Position numbers and translations under genes: made by a program. The notes under the pieces were generated by a model, which ran no database searches, was not told the origin of the DNA, and saw nothing but the letters and a program-made list of their open reading frames with translations. Of a DNA stretch of 64,000 nucleotides, positions 42,343 to 51,280 are shown in pieces (positions within the stretch are counted from its first letter, which is position 1; every line of letters begins with the position of its first letter). The stretch comes from Maricaulis sp034670125 (GTDB taxonomy: Bacteria; Pseudomonadota; Alphaproteobacteria; Caulobacterales; Maricaulaceae), in the NCBI RefSeq assembly GCF_034670125.1, contig NZ_JAXMOC010000003.1:124001-188000 (forward strand). The letters run 5' to 3'.

Positions 42343-43179
42343 ATGACCTTCACCACCCGCTTCGCCCCGTCCCCCACCGGGCACCTGCACATCGGCCATG
42401 CCTTCTCGGCCTGGACCGCGTTTCAGGCGGCGTGCGAGGCGGAGGGGCGGTTCATCCTGCGGATGGAGGATATCGATACCGTTCGCTGCAAGCGGGAATT
42501 CGAGCCGGTCATTCTCGACGATCTGATCTGGCTCGGGCTGGACTGGGAAGAGCCGGTGCGGCGCCAGTCGGAGCATTTTCCTGATTATGCGCGGGTGCTG
42601 GAACGGTTGCGCGGACTGGGCGTGGTCTATCGCTGCTTCAAGACACGGCGCGAGATCATGGACGATATCGCGCGGGCGCCGCACAGCGTCGGTGAGGTCT
42701 ATCGCGGCCCGCTGTCACCCCTCAGTAGCGACGAGGAAGCGACACGCGTCGCCGCCGGTGACCCGTTCGCCTGGCGCCTGTCGCTGGCCCGGTGCCGTAA
42801 TTTCCTGGGTGAGCGCTTTTCCGCCATGCGCTTTCTCGAAGATGGCCAGGGCGAGCAGATCGCCGACCCGGACCCGCTGGGCGATGTCATCCTGGCGCGC
42901 AAGGATGTCGGTACCAGCTATCACATCGCGGTGGTGCATGATGACGCGCTGCAGGGGATCAACCATGTCATCCGCGGCGAGGACCTGCGTGCAATGACGC
43001 CGCTGCATGTCCTTTTGCAGACCCTGCTCGACCTGCCGACGCCGGTCTATCGTCATCACCGGCTGCTGCTGGACGACAACGGCGAGCGTTTCGCCAAGCG
43101 CAACACTTCCGTGACGCTGAAATCCCTGCGCGAAAGCGGCGTGACGCCAGACGAGTTGCGGACCCGGTTTGGCGGCTAG
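42343..43179 (+). CDS. gluQ: glutamyl-Q tRNA(Asp) synthetase
   Basis: A 278-residue GluQRS, which attaches glutamate to queuosine-34 of tRNA-Asp. The class I HIGH motif is FAPSPTGHLHIGHAFSAW near residue 7-24, the substrate region RMEDIDTVRC follows, and the KMSKS region is the shortened ERFAKRNTS typical of this enzyme. It lacks the whole anticodon-binding domain, which separates it from GltX. The Zn-binding cysteines seen in E. coli are mostly missing (only VVYRCF), as in many alphaproteobacterial forms. Convergent with the lipoprotein gene by a 4-base overlap. Confidence 0.93.
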   Translation: MTFTTRFAPSPTGHLHIGHAFSAWTAFQAACEAEGRFILRMEDIDTVRCKREFEPVILDDLIWLGLDWEEPVRRQSEHFPDYARVLERLRGLGVVYRCFKTRREIMDDIARAPHSVGEVYRGPLSPLSSDEEATRVAAGDPFAWRLSLARCRNFLGERFSAMRFLEDGQGEQIADPDPLGDVILARKDVGTSYHIAVVHDDALQGINHVIRGEDLRAMTPLHVLLQTLLDLPTPVYRHHRLLLDDNGERFAKRNTSVTLKSLRESGVTPDELRTRFGG

Positions 43180-43736
43180 GGGCTGCGCCCCGCGACCTCC
43201 TCACGCTCGAGCACACGGGTCAGCGTGCCATCGCGCCAGACATATTCCCGTACCGCCACCCGGCTGCCTGCAGAGCCAGCGAACACGCCTTGGCGGACCA
43301 CGAAACGCGCCTCTTGATAATCGGTCCGGGTGGAGACCTCGTTGCCGGACATCAACCAGATGACCTGGTAGTCCGCGCCGTCTGACATCAGGGCGGGAAA
43401 GGCGCAGATCGAGCCGCCACAGAAATAGGCGACCGCCGATCCGATTTCGCTGCGGCATTGCAGGTCCTGGGTCGAGATGGCGAAATCGGGCAGGCGATCA
43501 TCATTGATAAAGCCGACAGCGCGCGGCGCCGCCTCGATGGCCGCATGGCTGCAGGTCAGGTCACCGTCACTCATGGCTGCCAGGTGGACTTGTAATGCCG
43601 CCACCGCCGCGTCCGGCAGGCGAGCCTCATCGGGCAGTGGATCAGGCTCGTCGGAGCAGGCTGACAGGGCCATAGCTGCCGTGAGGCAGATCATGGTGAC
43701 CCGGGAGATCATGGCTGCAGGTGATGTGTCGTGCAT
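43176..43736 (-). CDS. lipoprotein of unknown function
   Basis: A 186-residue protein with a lipoprotein signal (ICLTAAMALSAC). Start at ATG 43736 (MHDTSPAAM), which has GGAGGA 7 bases ahead. The mature part has four cysteines in two pairs (LTCSHAA, LQCRSE, YFCGGSICAF) suggesting disulphides, and a strand-rich second half (YQVIWLMSGNEV, VVRQGVFAG). I do not recognise the family. It overlaps the end of gluQ and is divergent from the Rieske gene. Confidence 0.72.
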   Translation of the reverse strand: MHDTSPAAMISRVTMICLTAAMALSACSDEPDPLPDEARLPDAAVAALQVHLAAMSDGDLTCSHAAIEAAPRAVGFINDDRLPDFAISTQDLQCRSEIGSAVAYFCGGSICAFPALMSDGADYQVIWLMSGNEVSTRTDYQEARFVVRQGVFAGSAGSRVAVREYVWRDGTLTRVLEREEVAGRSP

Positions 43737-43872
43737 GCGCGCTTCCTCCAACGCGCCCCCTTTGCGGCAGCCAGACTAGCGCCCGGCCCTCGCTCGCGAC
43801 AAGCCCATATGCCGCACATGTGATGCCGCCCGACCGCTAGGCAGGCGGCGCTCAACGCGCTATGTCGCGTTC

Positions 43873-44922
43873 ATGTTTGTCAAAGACCTGTGGTATTTCG
43901 GCGCCCTGTCGAGCGAGCTCAAACCGGGCCAACATCTCCATCGCGAGCTGTTGGGCCAGCCGATCCTGTTCGGCCGCGACCATGACGGCAAGGCCTATGC
44001 CTTGAAAGACATCTGCCCGCACCGCGGCATCCTCCTGTCCGGCGGCGAAGCGCAGGAGCATGATGGCGAGACCCAGGTTGAATGTCCCTATCATGGCTGG
44101 CGTTTCCGCACCGACGGCTCGTGCGCGGCCATCCCCTCGCTGACCGCCGACCAGGCCGAGGCGATGGACCTGACCAGGATCCGCGTGCGCCGCTTCCCGG
44201 TACATGAGGATCAGGGCCTGATCTGGATCTGGTATGCCGACGAGGCGAATGCCGACAGTGCCCCGTCAATCGATCCGCCCAGGCTGGACATTCCCGACGG
44301 CCACAAGCCCAAACTGGTGGTGCACGACGTGTTCAATTGCCATGTCGACCACGCGGTGATCGGCCTGATGGACCCGGCCCACATCCCATATATCCACCGC
44401 CAGTGGTGGTGGCGGTCGGCCAAGTCGGTACACGAAAAGACCAAGAAATTCGGACCCGTAGAGCGCGGCTTCTCGATGCTGCCCCACGTGCCGTCGAAGA
44501 ATTCCTACCTGTACTCGCTGATGGGCGAACCGCAGACCGAGATCCGCTTCCAGCTGCCCGGCCTGCGCACCGAATACGTCAAGGCCGGCGGCAAGCATTT
44601 CACCGGTTTCACCGCCGTCACGCCGACCAATGAGAACTCGACCGCAATCACCATTGTCGTCTACTGGGATCACTGGCTGCCGACGATCGTGCCCAACCCG
44701 GTGATCCGCAAGGGCATCGAGACCTTTGTCGGCCAGGACCGCGACGCCGTGAACGCCCAACAGGTCGGCCTGGCCTATGATCCCAAGCTGATGCTGATCC
44801 ACGACAGTGACGTGCAGGCGAAATGGTATTTCGCCCTCAAGCGCGCCTGGGACAAGCATCGCGAGACCGGCGAACCCTTCAAGAACCCCGTGCGCGCAGC
44901 GGAACTGCGCTGGAGAAGCTGA
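43873..44922 (+). CDS. Rieske non-haem iron oxygenase, alpha subunit
   Basis: A 349-residue ring-hydroxylating-type oxygenase. The Rieske [2Fe-2S] site is CPHRG (Cys48, His50) and CPYHGW (Cys71, His74). The mononuclear iron site is in FNCHVDHAVIGLMDPAHIPYIH near residues 155-176, with the HxxxxH-like spacing of the family. It resembles single-component-type alpha subunits of the vanillate/caffeine demethylase and sterol-related groups; no reductase or ferredoxin lies beside it and the substrate is unknown. Its TGA overlaps the ATG of the HIG1 gene by one base. Confidence 0.9.
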   Translation: MFVKDLWYFGALSSELKPGQHLHRELLGQPILFGRDHDGKAYALKDICPHRGILLSGGEAQEHDGETQVECPYHGWRFRTDGSCAAIPSLTADQAEAMDLTRIRVRRFPVHEDQGLIWIWYADEANADSAPSIDPPRLDIPDGHKPKLVVHDVFNCHVDHAVIGLMDPAHIPYIHRQWWWRSAKSVHEKTKKFGPVERGFSMLPHVPSKNSYLYSLMGEPQTEIRFQLPGLRTEYVKAGGKHFTGFTAVTPTNENSTAITIVVYWDHWLPTIVPNPVIRKGIETFVGQDRDAVNAQQVGLAYDPKLMLIHDSDVQAKWYFALKRAWDKHRETGEPFKNPVRAAELRWRS

Positions 44923-45128
44923 TGGATACCTTCCTCACAGGCCTGCTCTACATCGCCATGCTGGCGGTCGTCATCACGCTCGGCTTCGGCATTTTCAACA
45001 TGTACAAGTCCGACGACAAAACGCGCTCGCGCTCGAACAAGCTGATGCGGCTGCGCGTCGTGCTGCAGTTCGCCGCCGTCCTGCTCATCATCGCTATCTT
45101 CCTGGTGAAGGAAAACTTCGGCGGCTGA
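44922..45128 (+). CDS. small HIG1-domain twin-transmembrane protein
   Basis: A 68-residue protein with two hydrophobic segments (YIAMLAVVITLGFGIFNMY and VLQFAAVLLIIAIFLV) around a basic loop KSDDKTRSRSNKLMRLRV. That is the layout of HIG1-type twin-membrane proteins, linked in alphaproteobacteria and mitochondria to respiratory oxidase assembly. It is translationally coupled to the Rieske oxygenase gene by one shared base, so the two products may act together, for instance by anchoring the oxygenase at the membrane; that is inference. Confidence 0.83.
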   Translation: MDTFLTGLLYIAMLAVVITLGFGIFNMYKSDDKTRSRSNKLMRLRVVLQFAAVLLIIAIFLVKENFGG

Positions 45129-45137
45129 GGGTAGCGG

Positions 45138-46244
45138 TCATTCGCCAAAGGCTTCGCGGGTCGCCTGGTTGAAATAGGGGCCCAGCCCCCCGGTGTCGCC
45201 GTCATTGGCGGCAATGATCACAGCCTGGTCGCGATCCGGCCAGATCGTCATCTGAACCAGCCAAAGCGTGTTCGACCCGTTGTGTATCAGCCGGGGGCCA
45301 TCGATCGCCCAGCCCATGGCATAGTGCTCGCCAAACGGCGGCGTATGCAGGGTTTGCCAGGATCCGGCATCGAGGAAACCCGTGTCCTCGCCACGTGCCC
45401 CGGCCATGTGCACGGACAGATAGCGTGACAGGTCCTCCAGCGACATGTGGACCGTGCCGGCCGGTCCCAGAACCGGCGGATTGTCAGACGTCGGACCCGG
45501 CGCATAGGCCGCCCGCCGCCCGAACAGGCCGGACCGGTGACCGCGCGGCTGGTCGACGGTCTCGGCACTTCCCGGCGCACCGAACCCGGCGCTTTCCAGG
45601 CCGAGCGGCTCGAACACCTCGCTTTGGATCAGGACTTCCCAGTCTTCCCCGGTTGCCTGCTCCAGCATGGCACCCGCCACGACATAGCCGGCATTGGAAT
45701 AGTGGAATTCTGTCTCCGGCTCGACCGCCGGCCCAGCCGACAACACCATCGCCGCATAGGCGATACGCTGCGGTGCGATATCGCCACCTTGCGCGCCTTG
45801 GGCGACAAAGCTGAACATGGCCGCCGGACCGACATTGGCCGGCAGACCGGACCGGTGACTGAGCAGGTGACGGAAGGTCAGGTCGCGATAGGCAGGATTG
45901 ATGTCATCCACCACCGCGCCGAGGTGCTGGGCGATGGTGTCATCCCAGCTGATGCGTCCCTGCTCCGCCAGACGTGCCACCAGGGTCGCGGTCATGGACT
46001 TGGTATTGGAGCCGAGATGCCAGAGGTCGCCCGGTTGAAGCGCGATGTCGGTGCCGACCGCGCGCTCTCCTGCAAGGCCAAGCTCGATCTCATCGCCCTG
46101 CCGGATGAGAATTCCGATCCCCGGCACTCCGGTCCGCTCACGGATGATTTCCGCACCGGCCTGGATTCCGCCGCCCTGGGCGTCGGCGACAGACAGCGTC
46201 GCCGCGACCAGACTCGCCGCCAGGACCGTTATTGATTTCAGCAT
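45138..46244 (-). CDS. exported serine hydrolase (beta-lactamase/PBP-like fold)
   Basis: A 368-residue periplasmic enzyme with a Sec signal (cleavage after SVADA). It has all three motifs of the class C/DD-peptidase fold: SxxK as SNTK (79-82), YxN as YSN near residue 182 (FHYSNAGY), and HNGSN near 325 in place of KTG. This pattern fits penicillin-binding-protein-like esterases or D-aminopeptidases rather than true beta-lactamases. It is convergent with the HIG1 gene by a 9-base gap. Substrate unknown. Confidence 0.87.
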   Translation of the reverse strand: MLKSITVLAASLVAATLSVADAQGGGIQAGAEIIRERTGVPGIGILIRQGDEIELGLAGERAVGTDIALQPGDLWHLGSNTKSMTATLVARLAEQGRISWDDTIAQHLGAVVDDINPAYRDLTFRHLLSHRSGLPANVGPAAMFSFVAQGAQGGDIAPQRIAYAAMVLSAGPAVEPETEFHYSNAGYVVAGAMLEQATGEDWEVLIQSEVFEPLGLESAGFGAPGSAETVDQPRGHRSGLFGRRAAYAPGPTSDNPPVLGPAGTVHMSLEDLSRYLSVHMAGARGEDTGFLDAGSWQTLHTPPFGEHYAMGWAIDGPRLIHNGSNTLWLVQMTIWPDRDQAVIIAANDGDTGGLGPYFNQATREAFGE

Positions 46245-46291
46245 ACCCCGCGCCCTTTCAACCGAGCCGTCCTGACGCTAAGACAAGCGCC

Positions 46292-46867
46292 ATGGTCCGT
46301 CTCACGAAAATCTACACGCGCACCGGCGACACCGGATCGACCCGGCTCGGTGACATGTCGCAGACAGTCAAGCACGACCCGCGCGTTGACGCCTACGGGG
46401 ATGTCGACGAGACCAATTCCTCTATCGGCTTGGCGCGCGCCGCGCTGGAACGGGACGACCCGCTCGATGCGCCCCTGGCCCGGATCCAGAATGATCTCTT
46501 CGATCTGGGGGCGGACCTGTGTGTGCCGGAAAGCGATACTCCGCCCGATTACGAGCCGCTGCGTGTGACCGAAACCCAGGTCGATTGGCTGGAGGGCGAG
46601 ATCGATCGCCTCAATGGCAAGCTCGACCCGCTCACCTCCTTCATCCTGCCCGGCGGGAGCGAGGCAGCGGCCCGACTGCACCTGTCCCGCACGATCTGCC
46701 GCCGCGCCGAGCGTAAGGTTTCGGCCCTGATCGCCGATGGCGCGCGCCTCACACCGGCGGTCCTGAAATATCTCAATCGTCTGTCCGACCTGCTCTTCGT
46801 GATGGCCCGGACGGCGAATGATGAAGGCCGCGCGGATGTGCTTTGGGTGCCGGGCAGGGATCGCTGA
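46292..46867 (+). CDS. PduO-type cob(I)alamin adenosyltransferase
   Basis: A 191-residue enzyme that adenosylates cob(I)alamin or cob(I)yrinate using ATP. The ATP site TKIYTRTGDTGSTRLGDMSQTVK at the N-terminus (TGDxG loop), then VDAYGDVDETNSSIGLAR, and the corrinoid-side SFILPGGSEAAARLHLSRTICRRAERKV and YLNRLSDLLFVMAR are diagnostic. Start at ATG 46292. It ties functionally to the cobS/cobT genes at the left end, being the final coenzyme-forming step, though it is 36 kb away. Confidence 0.94.
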   Translation: MVRLTKIYTRTGDTGSTRLGDMSQTVKHDPRVDAYGDVDETNSSIGLARAALERDDPLDAPLARIQNDLFDLGADLCVPESDTPPDYEPLRVTETQVDWLEGEIDRLNGKLDPLTSFILPGGSEAAARLHLSRTICRRAERKVSALIADGARLTPAVLKYLNRLSDLLFVMARTANDEGRADVLWVPGRDR

Positions 46868-46979
46868 CAGCGCTCATTCTTTCCGATTTGGAAACATCAA
46901 CTTCGCGTCACCCCGGTCGACAAAGTGCCGCAGCCTCCTAAGTGTAGGCCCACAAGTTCAGTCCATACGGAGCAACCGC

Positions 46980-47573
46980 ATGACCCGCCTTTTCCTCGCC
47001 GCTTCCGCGGCCCTTCTCACCGCCACCGCCGCCACAGCCACCGCTTTGGCCGAACCGGTGAGTTTCGAGTTCGACAAGACGCACACCGTGATCGAGGCCC
47101 GCTGGGACCACCAGGGCTATTCGACGATGTCGCTGCAGTTCACCGATTATGACGGCACGCTGTCGCTGGACCTGGAAACCCCGTCCAACTCGACCGTCGA
47201 CATCACCTTCAACCTGATCGACGGCTTCTGGGTCGGCGCCAACCAGGACCGCTTCATCACGCACCTGAATTCGGGCGATTTTTTCGAGACCGAAGCCAAT
47301 CCGACGGCGCATTTCGTTGCCACCGGCTTTGACAGCGCAGACGGGCAGACCGGCACCATGACCGGCGATCTGACCATGAACGGGATGACCCATCCGGTGA
47401 GCCTGGACGTGACCTTGAACCGGGTCGGCGAGACCCGCGACGGCACAACCAAGCTGGGATTCACCGCGACCGGTTCACTGATGCGGTCGCAGTGGGACAT
47501 GGGCTTCGCTGTCCCCTACGTCTCCGACGAAATCGAACTGTTCATTTCGACCGAAATGACGGCGGCTGACTAG
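46980..47573 (+). CDS. YceI-family periplasmic lipocalin-like protein
   Basis: A 197-residue exported protein. After the signal peptide (cleaved near TALA) the mature part has the YceI beta-barrel pattern: VSFEFDKTHTVIEARWDHQGYST, LETPSNSTVDITFNLI, FFETEANPTAHFVATGF and GDLTMNGMTHPVSLDVTLN, with the closing MGFAVPYVSDEIELFIST. YceI proteins bind isoprenoid quinones or other amphiphiles and are often induced by stress or acid. Start at ATG 46980. Single gene, ending before a symmetric hairpin. Confidence 0.93.
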   Translation: MTRLFLAASAALLTATAATATALAEPVSFEFDKTHTVIEARWDHQGYSTMSLQFTDYDGTLSLDLETPSNSTVDITFNLIDGFWVGANQDRFITHLNSGDFFETEANPTAHFVATGFDSADGQTGTMTGDLTMNGMTHPVSLDVTLNRVGETRDGTTKLGFTATGSLMRSQWDMGFAVPYVSDEIELFISTEMTAAD

Positions 47574-47593
47574 GTCGTCGATCGACGATTCGC

Positions 47594-47624
47594 TGAAGGC
47601 GCGCCCGGGCCGGGCGCGCCTTCA
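47594..47624. terminator. bidirectional terminator-like hairpin
   Basis: A perfect 14-bp stem TGAAGGCGCGCCCG / CGGGCGCGCCTTCA (47594-47607 with 47611-47624) with a 3-base loop sits between two convergent genes, yceI and the serine hydrolase ending at 47637. There is no strong T run on either side, so it may pause rather than end transcription alone. Confidence 0.65.
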
Positions 47625-47636
47625 AGCACGATGCAG

Positions 47637-49145
47637 CTACCCTTGCGAGGGTTGGCGGGCGGACCGCACCGGGTTTGACCACAGACACAGCGTCCACACG
47701 GTCAACAGACCGCTGACAACAAGTGTCAGGCCTTCAAGCTCATCGAGCGGGATTTCATCAATCAGGATGGTCTCGGTGCGCCAGATCACCGAATTGGTCC
47801 ACGACACCCAGATCGAGAACACCAACATCGCCAACATCAAGGCGAAGCCGGCAAGACGACCGGTCAGGCGAATGGGTCCGTGCCCCGTCGGGCGCAAAGA
47901 CAGCGCACGGCGTCCCGTCAGCATCCCGCCGCCCAGCCACCAGGCCGATCCGATCGCCAGCCACCCCAGCCCCAGCGACCACCAGGCGACACTTCGGGCG
48001 GTCCCGAGGACCGATGCACAGCGGGTCACTCCGGCTTCGCTTTCCATCAACGGCAGCCAGGCACAACTCAGATCGAGGTCGAGCTGGGCACCGCTGGTCG
48101 CGTTGGTCAGGAAATAGAACGCGTCACCGGTTTCCGGCCGGACATAGATTTGTCCATGCCAGGTCGAGTTGTTGCCGCCATGACCCAGCAGATTGCCGCG
48201 AGGCGTTTGCCACCGGGTATAACTCATAGCATAGCCCGGGTCGGGAACGGTCGGCGCGAAGGCCGCCGCCAGACTCTCCGAGCCCAGAACGCCGCCGCCA
48301 TCAAAATGCGCCAGCAAAAAGCGCTCGATGTCATCGCCCGACGCCCAGCCTCCCGCAGCTGTCAGGGCGACATCACGCAGGCTTTCAATGGGTTGACGAT
48401 AGTAGTTGAACGCGTCCGCTCGGTGCGGCAGCAGCTCGGGCGCAAACCCGCTATTGTGCATTTCCATAGGCGCAAACAGGCGGGCGTGCGCTGCGGCTTC
48501 GAGTGTCCCGCCCGTGATATCCTCGATCATCATCTGCAGCAGGACATATCCACCGCCTGAGTAGGACCGCGTCGTGGCCGGTTCTCGAACCAGGCCAAGC
48601 GGTTCGAATGTGGTCGACAGCTCGATGACGTCGGCCGGCTGTTCCTCGTGGGCCCCGTACCCCCCATAGCCGATGAGGTTGGTGCCGGCGGTATGGCGCA
48701 GCAGGCGACGAACTGTGACCTTGCCCGCGTCATGGGAGCCGGCCGGAAGCGCGAAACGCGTCAGGTACTGGCTGACCGGCGTGTCGAGATCGATCAAGCC
48801 GGCCTCGGCCAGGTCGAGCACCAGCCAGACCGTCAGCGGTTTGGAGATTGATCCGAGATTGAACGACGTATCGCCGGTCACCGGTCGGCCATCGGCTGTC
48901 GCCACGCCCTCTCGCGCCGACCAGACCACCTCGCCGTCCCGGATCACACCAGCCACGACTCCGGCAATGGTGTATTCGCGCATGGCGTCGTCCAGCACAC
49001 GGTCCATCGTGTCGGCGAGGTCGGCATTCTCCATCGCTGGCGAAGTGGCCGGCACGCTGCGCAGGTCGGCCGTGGTGAAGCCCGCAGCGACAACCGCCAG
49101 GCTGGCACAAGCCAATCGCAAATATGTGATCGCACGCATGTCCAT
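47637..49145 (-). CDS. serine hydrolase with C-terminal membrane segments
   Basis: A 502-residue protein. The N-terminus is a signal or anchor; the catalytic part has GSISKPLT (SxxK near residue 100), YSGGGY near 200 in the YxN position, and LLGHGGNNSTWHG near 325 (HGG in place of KTG). Residues from about 385 on hold three to four hydrophobic segments (SVAWWSLGLGWLAIGSAWWL, LAGFALMLAMLVFSIWVSW, LEGLTLVVSGLLTVWTLCL), a layout seen in some membrane-bound beta-lactamase-like esterases. Its start shares one base with the stop of the upstream alpha/beta hydrolase gene, so the two are coupled. Confidence 0.86.
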   Translation of the reverse strand: MDMRAITYLRLACASLAVVAAGFTTADLRSVPATSPAMENADLADTMDRVLDDAMREYTIAGVVAGVIRDGEVVWSAREGVATADGRPVTGDTSFNLGSISKPLTVWLVLDLAEAGLIDLDTPVSQYLTRFALPAGSHDAGKVTVRRLLRHTAGTNLIGYGGYGAHEEQPADVIELSTTFEPLGLVREPATTRSYSGGGYVLLQMMIEDITGGTLEAAAHARLFAPMEMHNSGFAPELLPHRADAFNYYRQPIESLRDVALTAAGGWASGDDIERFLLAHFDGGGVLGSESLAAAFAPTVPDPGYAMSYTRWQTPRGNLLGHGGNNSTWHGQIYVRPETGDAFYFLTNATSGAQLDLDLSCAWLPLMESEAGVTRCASVLGTARSVAWWSLGLGWLAIGSAWWLGGGMLTGRRALSLRPTGHGPIRLTGRLAGFALMLAMLVFSIWVSWTNSVIWRTETILIDEIPLDELEGLTLVVSGLLTVWTLCLWSNPVRSARQPSQG

Positions 49146-50233
49146 TACTCCGCGCTGGCTGCCGGCATGGCCAGATCTGCCCGCTCGCCCAGCCAGTGGG
49201 CCACCAATTCGAGGACGTCCTGCGCGACCGCATGATCCTGCTCGGCCGGGTTGGCCATGGCGTCGGTCACGGACTGGAGCAGGTGGTTCTTGCCCCGCAA
49301 CACGGTAACGCGCGAGCCGATCTGCGGATCAATGGCACCGCCGAGGGCTGCCGCGTTCTGGATCGGATTGACCGAAAGATCATGCTCGCCATAGACGCCC
49401 AGCACGGGTCCGTCATAGTCGCGCAAGGTGGCGCGCATGTCGTGTTCCAGCCAGCCCCGGATATATGCGGACGACAACGTGTCCAATCCAGCCTCGTGCG
49501 GCAGGCCCAGCGTGTCGAAAACGCCGGCCAGCCGGGCGCGCGCCTCGGCTTCCGGCTCACCCGCCACGCCGTCGAGGGTCGCATAGATCATGCTCAGGAA
49601 CTGTTGATTGGCATCGAGGGCTGCCTGAGGGTCGTCGCCGACAAGTTGCTGGGCGAGATACTGGCCGGAGAAGACCTCCCTGAAGGCCACCGCCGGAGCA
49701 GCCAGCATCACCACGAAGGACGGATCCATGTCGCCAGCGACCATCATCGCGATCGCGCCACCCTCCGAATGCCCGACCAGGCCGGCGCGCCTTGGGTCGA
49801 TGGATGGATGTCCGCGCAGCTCTGTCAGAGCGGCCCGGGCGTCCGACGCCAGGTCAGTTGCCGTGGCGGCTGCGAAATCGCCGGTCGACTGACCGACACC
49901 CCGGTCGTCATAGCGAAGGACAGCAATACCATTGGCCGCCAGGTGCTCGGCCCAGACCGCAAAGGGGCGGTGCTCGCCGAGACCCGGATCATGACTGTCC
50001 CGGTCCTGCGGCCCGGACCCTGAAATCATGACCACGCCCGGAAAGGGGCCGTCACCGTCCGGCAAGGTCAATGTCGCACCCAGCGTCACCGAGGCCGCGT
50101 TCGGATTCGCGATACGTATTTCCTCGTCCACCGCTTGCGCCAGTACCGGCGACTGCAGCACCAACAGCGAGGACATCATCGCCGCCGCAAGCGCGACAGC
50201 ACCGCGAATTCCCTGTTCTGTAACAATTTTCAT
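49145..50233 (-). CDS. exported alpha/beta hydrolase
   Basis: A 362-residue secreted hydrolase with a signal peptide (cleavage near VLAQA). GPFPGVVMISGSGPQDRDSHD near residue 63 forms the oxyanion region, the nucleophile elbow is VGHSEGGAIA near 153, and the acid/His pair lies in VYGEHDLSVNP and RGKNHLLQ. It resembles bile-acid/acyl-type and YuxL-like hydrolases of the dienelactone group. I choose ATG 50233 (MKIVTEQG), 5 bases after AGGTGG. First gene of a two-gene operon divergent from padR, probably controlled by it. Confidence 0.85.
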   Translation of the reverse strand: MKIVTEQGIRGAVALAAAMMSSLLVLQSPVLAQAVDEEIRIANPNAASVTLGATLTLPDGDGPFPGVVMISGSGPQDRDSHDPGLGEHRPFAVWAEHLAANGIAVLRYDDRGVGQSTGDFAAATATDLASDARAALTELRGHPSIDPRRAGLVGHSEGGAIAMMVAGDMDPSFVVMLAAPAVAFREVFSGQYLAQQLVGDDPQAALDANQQFLSMIYATLDGVAGEPEAEARARLAGVFDTLGLPHEAGLDTLSSAYIRGWLEHDMRATLRDYDGPVLGVYGEHDLSVNPIQNAAALGGAIDPQIGSRVTVLRGKNHLLQSVTDAMANPAEQDHAVAQDVLELVAHWLGERADLAMPAASAE

Positions 50234-50372
50234 CATAGCCACCTATTACTTTAAGCTAGTTACCTAGGAATGCTATATATGTTGCTATGTGGGTGCGCAA
50301 GCCCTATGCAGGATCGACAATGAAAAGGCGATATGAGTGCCCGACCACTCATCGCCCGCTGACAGGACGGCC
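50234..50372. promoter_or_regulatory. divergent control region of padR and hydrolase genes
   Basis: A 139-base AT-richer spacer. It contains an imperfect palindrome CTAGTTACCTAG (50256-50267) and closely spaced TATATATG and CTATGTG words (50274-50290), the kind of ATGT...ACAT-like symmetry PadR proteins use. I cannot define the operator exactly. Confidence 0.4.
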
Positions 50373-50732
50373 ATGGCGGACGCTGACCCGATTGATGACA
50401 TTCTGGAACGCTGGAGCTCGCAGGCCCGAAAGGGCTATTTCGAGATGCTGCTGTTGGCCCGTGTGAGCGCGGGTCGGGCCTATGGCTATCAGATCGTTGC
50501 CAGCCTCAAGCACGCGCCCGGCTTTGCCAACCTGGCCGAAGGCACGGTTTATCCGGTCCTGTCCCGCATGAAAAAGGACGGCCTGGTGACAGCCGAGTGG
50601 GTTGCCGAAGAGACCGGCGCCCCGCGCAAATATTACACCATCACCGAGCGCGGCCGGCAGACACTGGACCGAATGCGACAGGTCTGGACCCGCATGGGGG
50701 ACGTTCTCAACGCCCAGGGAGTAAATTCATGA
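50373..50732 (+). CDS. PadR-family transcriptional repressor
   Basis: A 119-residue winged-helix regulator. The pattern GYFEMLLLARVSAGRAYGYQIVASL (helix 1 with the tyrosine), LAEGTVYPVLSRMKKDGLVTAEW and KYYTITERGRQTLDRM is that of PadR group 1/2 proteins. Start at ATG 50373 with AGGA upstream. It overlaps the next gene, a membrane protein with a HAAS-like start, by 4 bases. This padR-plus-membrane-partner pair usually sits beside genes it represses, here likely the divergent hydrolase operon. Confidence 0.92.
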   Translation: MADADPIDDILERWSSQARKGYFEMLLLARVSAGRAYGYQIVASLKHAPGFANLAEGTVYPVLSRMKKDGLVTAEWVAEETGAPRKYYTITERGRQTLDRMRQVWTRMGDVLNAQGVNS

Positions 50733-51280
50733 CGACCGATCTCGACCTGCTGGGCGACGACGCCAAACGTATATGGCGACAATTCCTTCGGCGACTGGAC
50801 TGGGCCAACCGCAACCTCGCCGCCGAGGATCGCGCCGAAGCCCGGGCCGAAGCCGCCGCTCACATGCGCGAGGCGATGGGCGACGCACGGGCCGAAGGAG
50901 AAGCCGAGCGGCTCCTGGCCGCCATTGCGGAGTTCGGAGACCCGCCTGCTCCCCCTCCCGTCTGGCGCAAGCCGGCCGCCATTGTCGGACATTACTGTTC
51001 GATCATGGTGATTGGCGCGACGGGTCTGGTGGTTCTGGCCCTCCTGCACATGGCCGTCATGGAAATTTTCAATCCTGCCGGCGTTGGCGTCTGGGTCTTT
51101 CCGGACGAAGCCGGCTTTACCCTGTCCTACGAGGCTCAACAGGGTGCCGAAGAAGTTCTGGGCGCCGGCTTTATCCCCGTCATGCTGGCGCTTTGCGCAA
51201 TTCTGGGCGGAGCGATTTACGGGCTCTGGCGGTTCGCCCTGTCGCCGCGCGGCCCCGTCGCCGGATGGATGAGGCCCTGA
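50729..51280 (+). CDS. HAAS-type membrane protein paired with PadR
   Basis: A 183-residue protein. Residues 1-65 are a soluble helical bundle (WANRNLAAEDRAEARAEAAAHMREAM) like the HAAS/DUF1700 domain found coupled to PadR. Two hydrophobic segments follow (SIMVIGATGLVVLALLHMAVM near 92 and FIPVMLALCAILGGAIYGLW near 150). HAAS domains are thought to bind PadR-type proteins and relay membrane signals; that is inference here. It is translationally coupled to padR. Confidence 0.78.
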   Translation: MTTDLDLLGDDAKRIWRQFLRRLDWANRNLAAEDRAEARAEAAAHMREAMGDARAEGEAERLLAAIAEFGDPPAPPPVWRKPAAIVGHYCSIMVIGATGLVVLALLHMAVMEIFNPAGVGVWVFPDEAGFTLSYEAQQGAEEVLGAGFIPVMLALCAILGGAIYGLWRFALSPRGPVAGWMRP

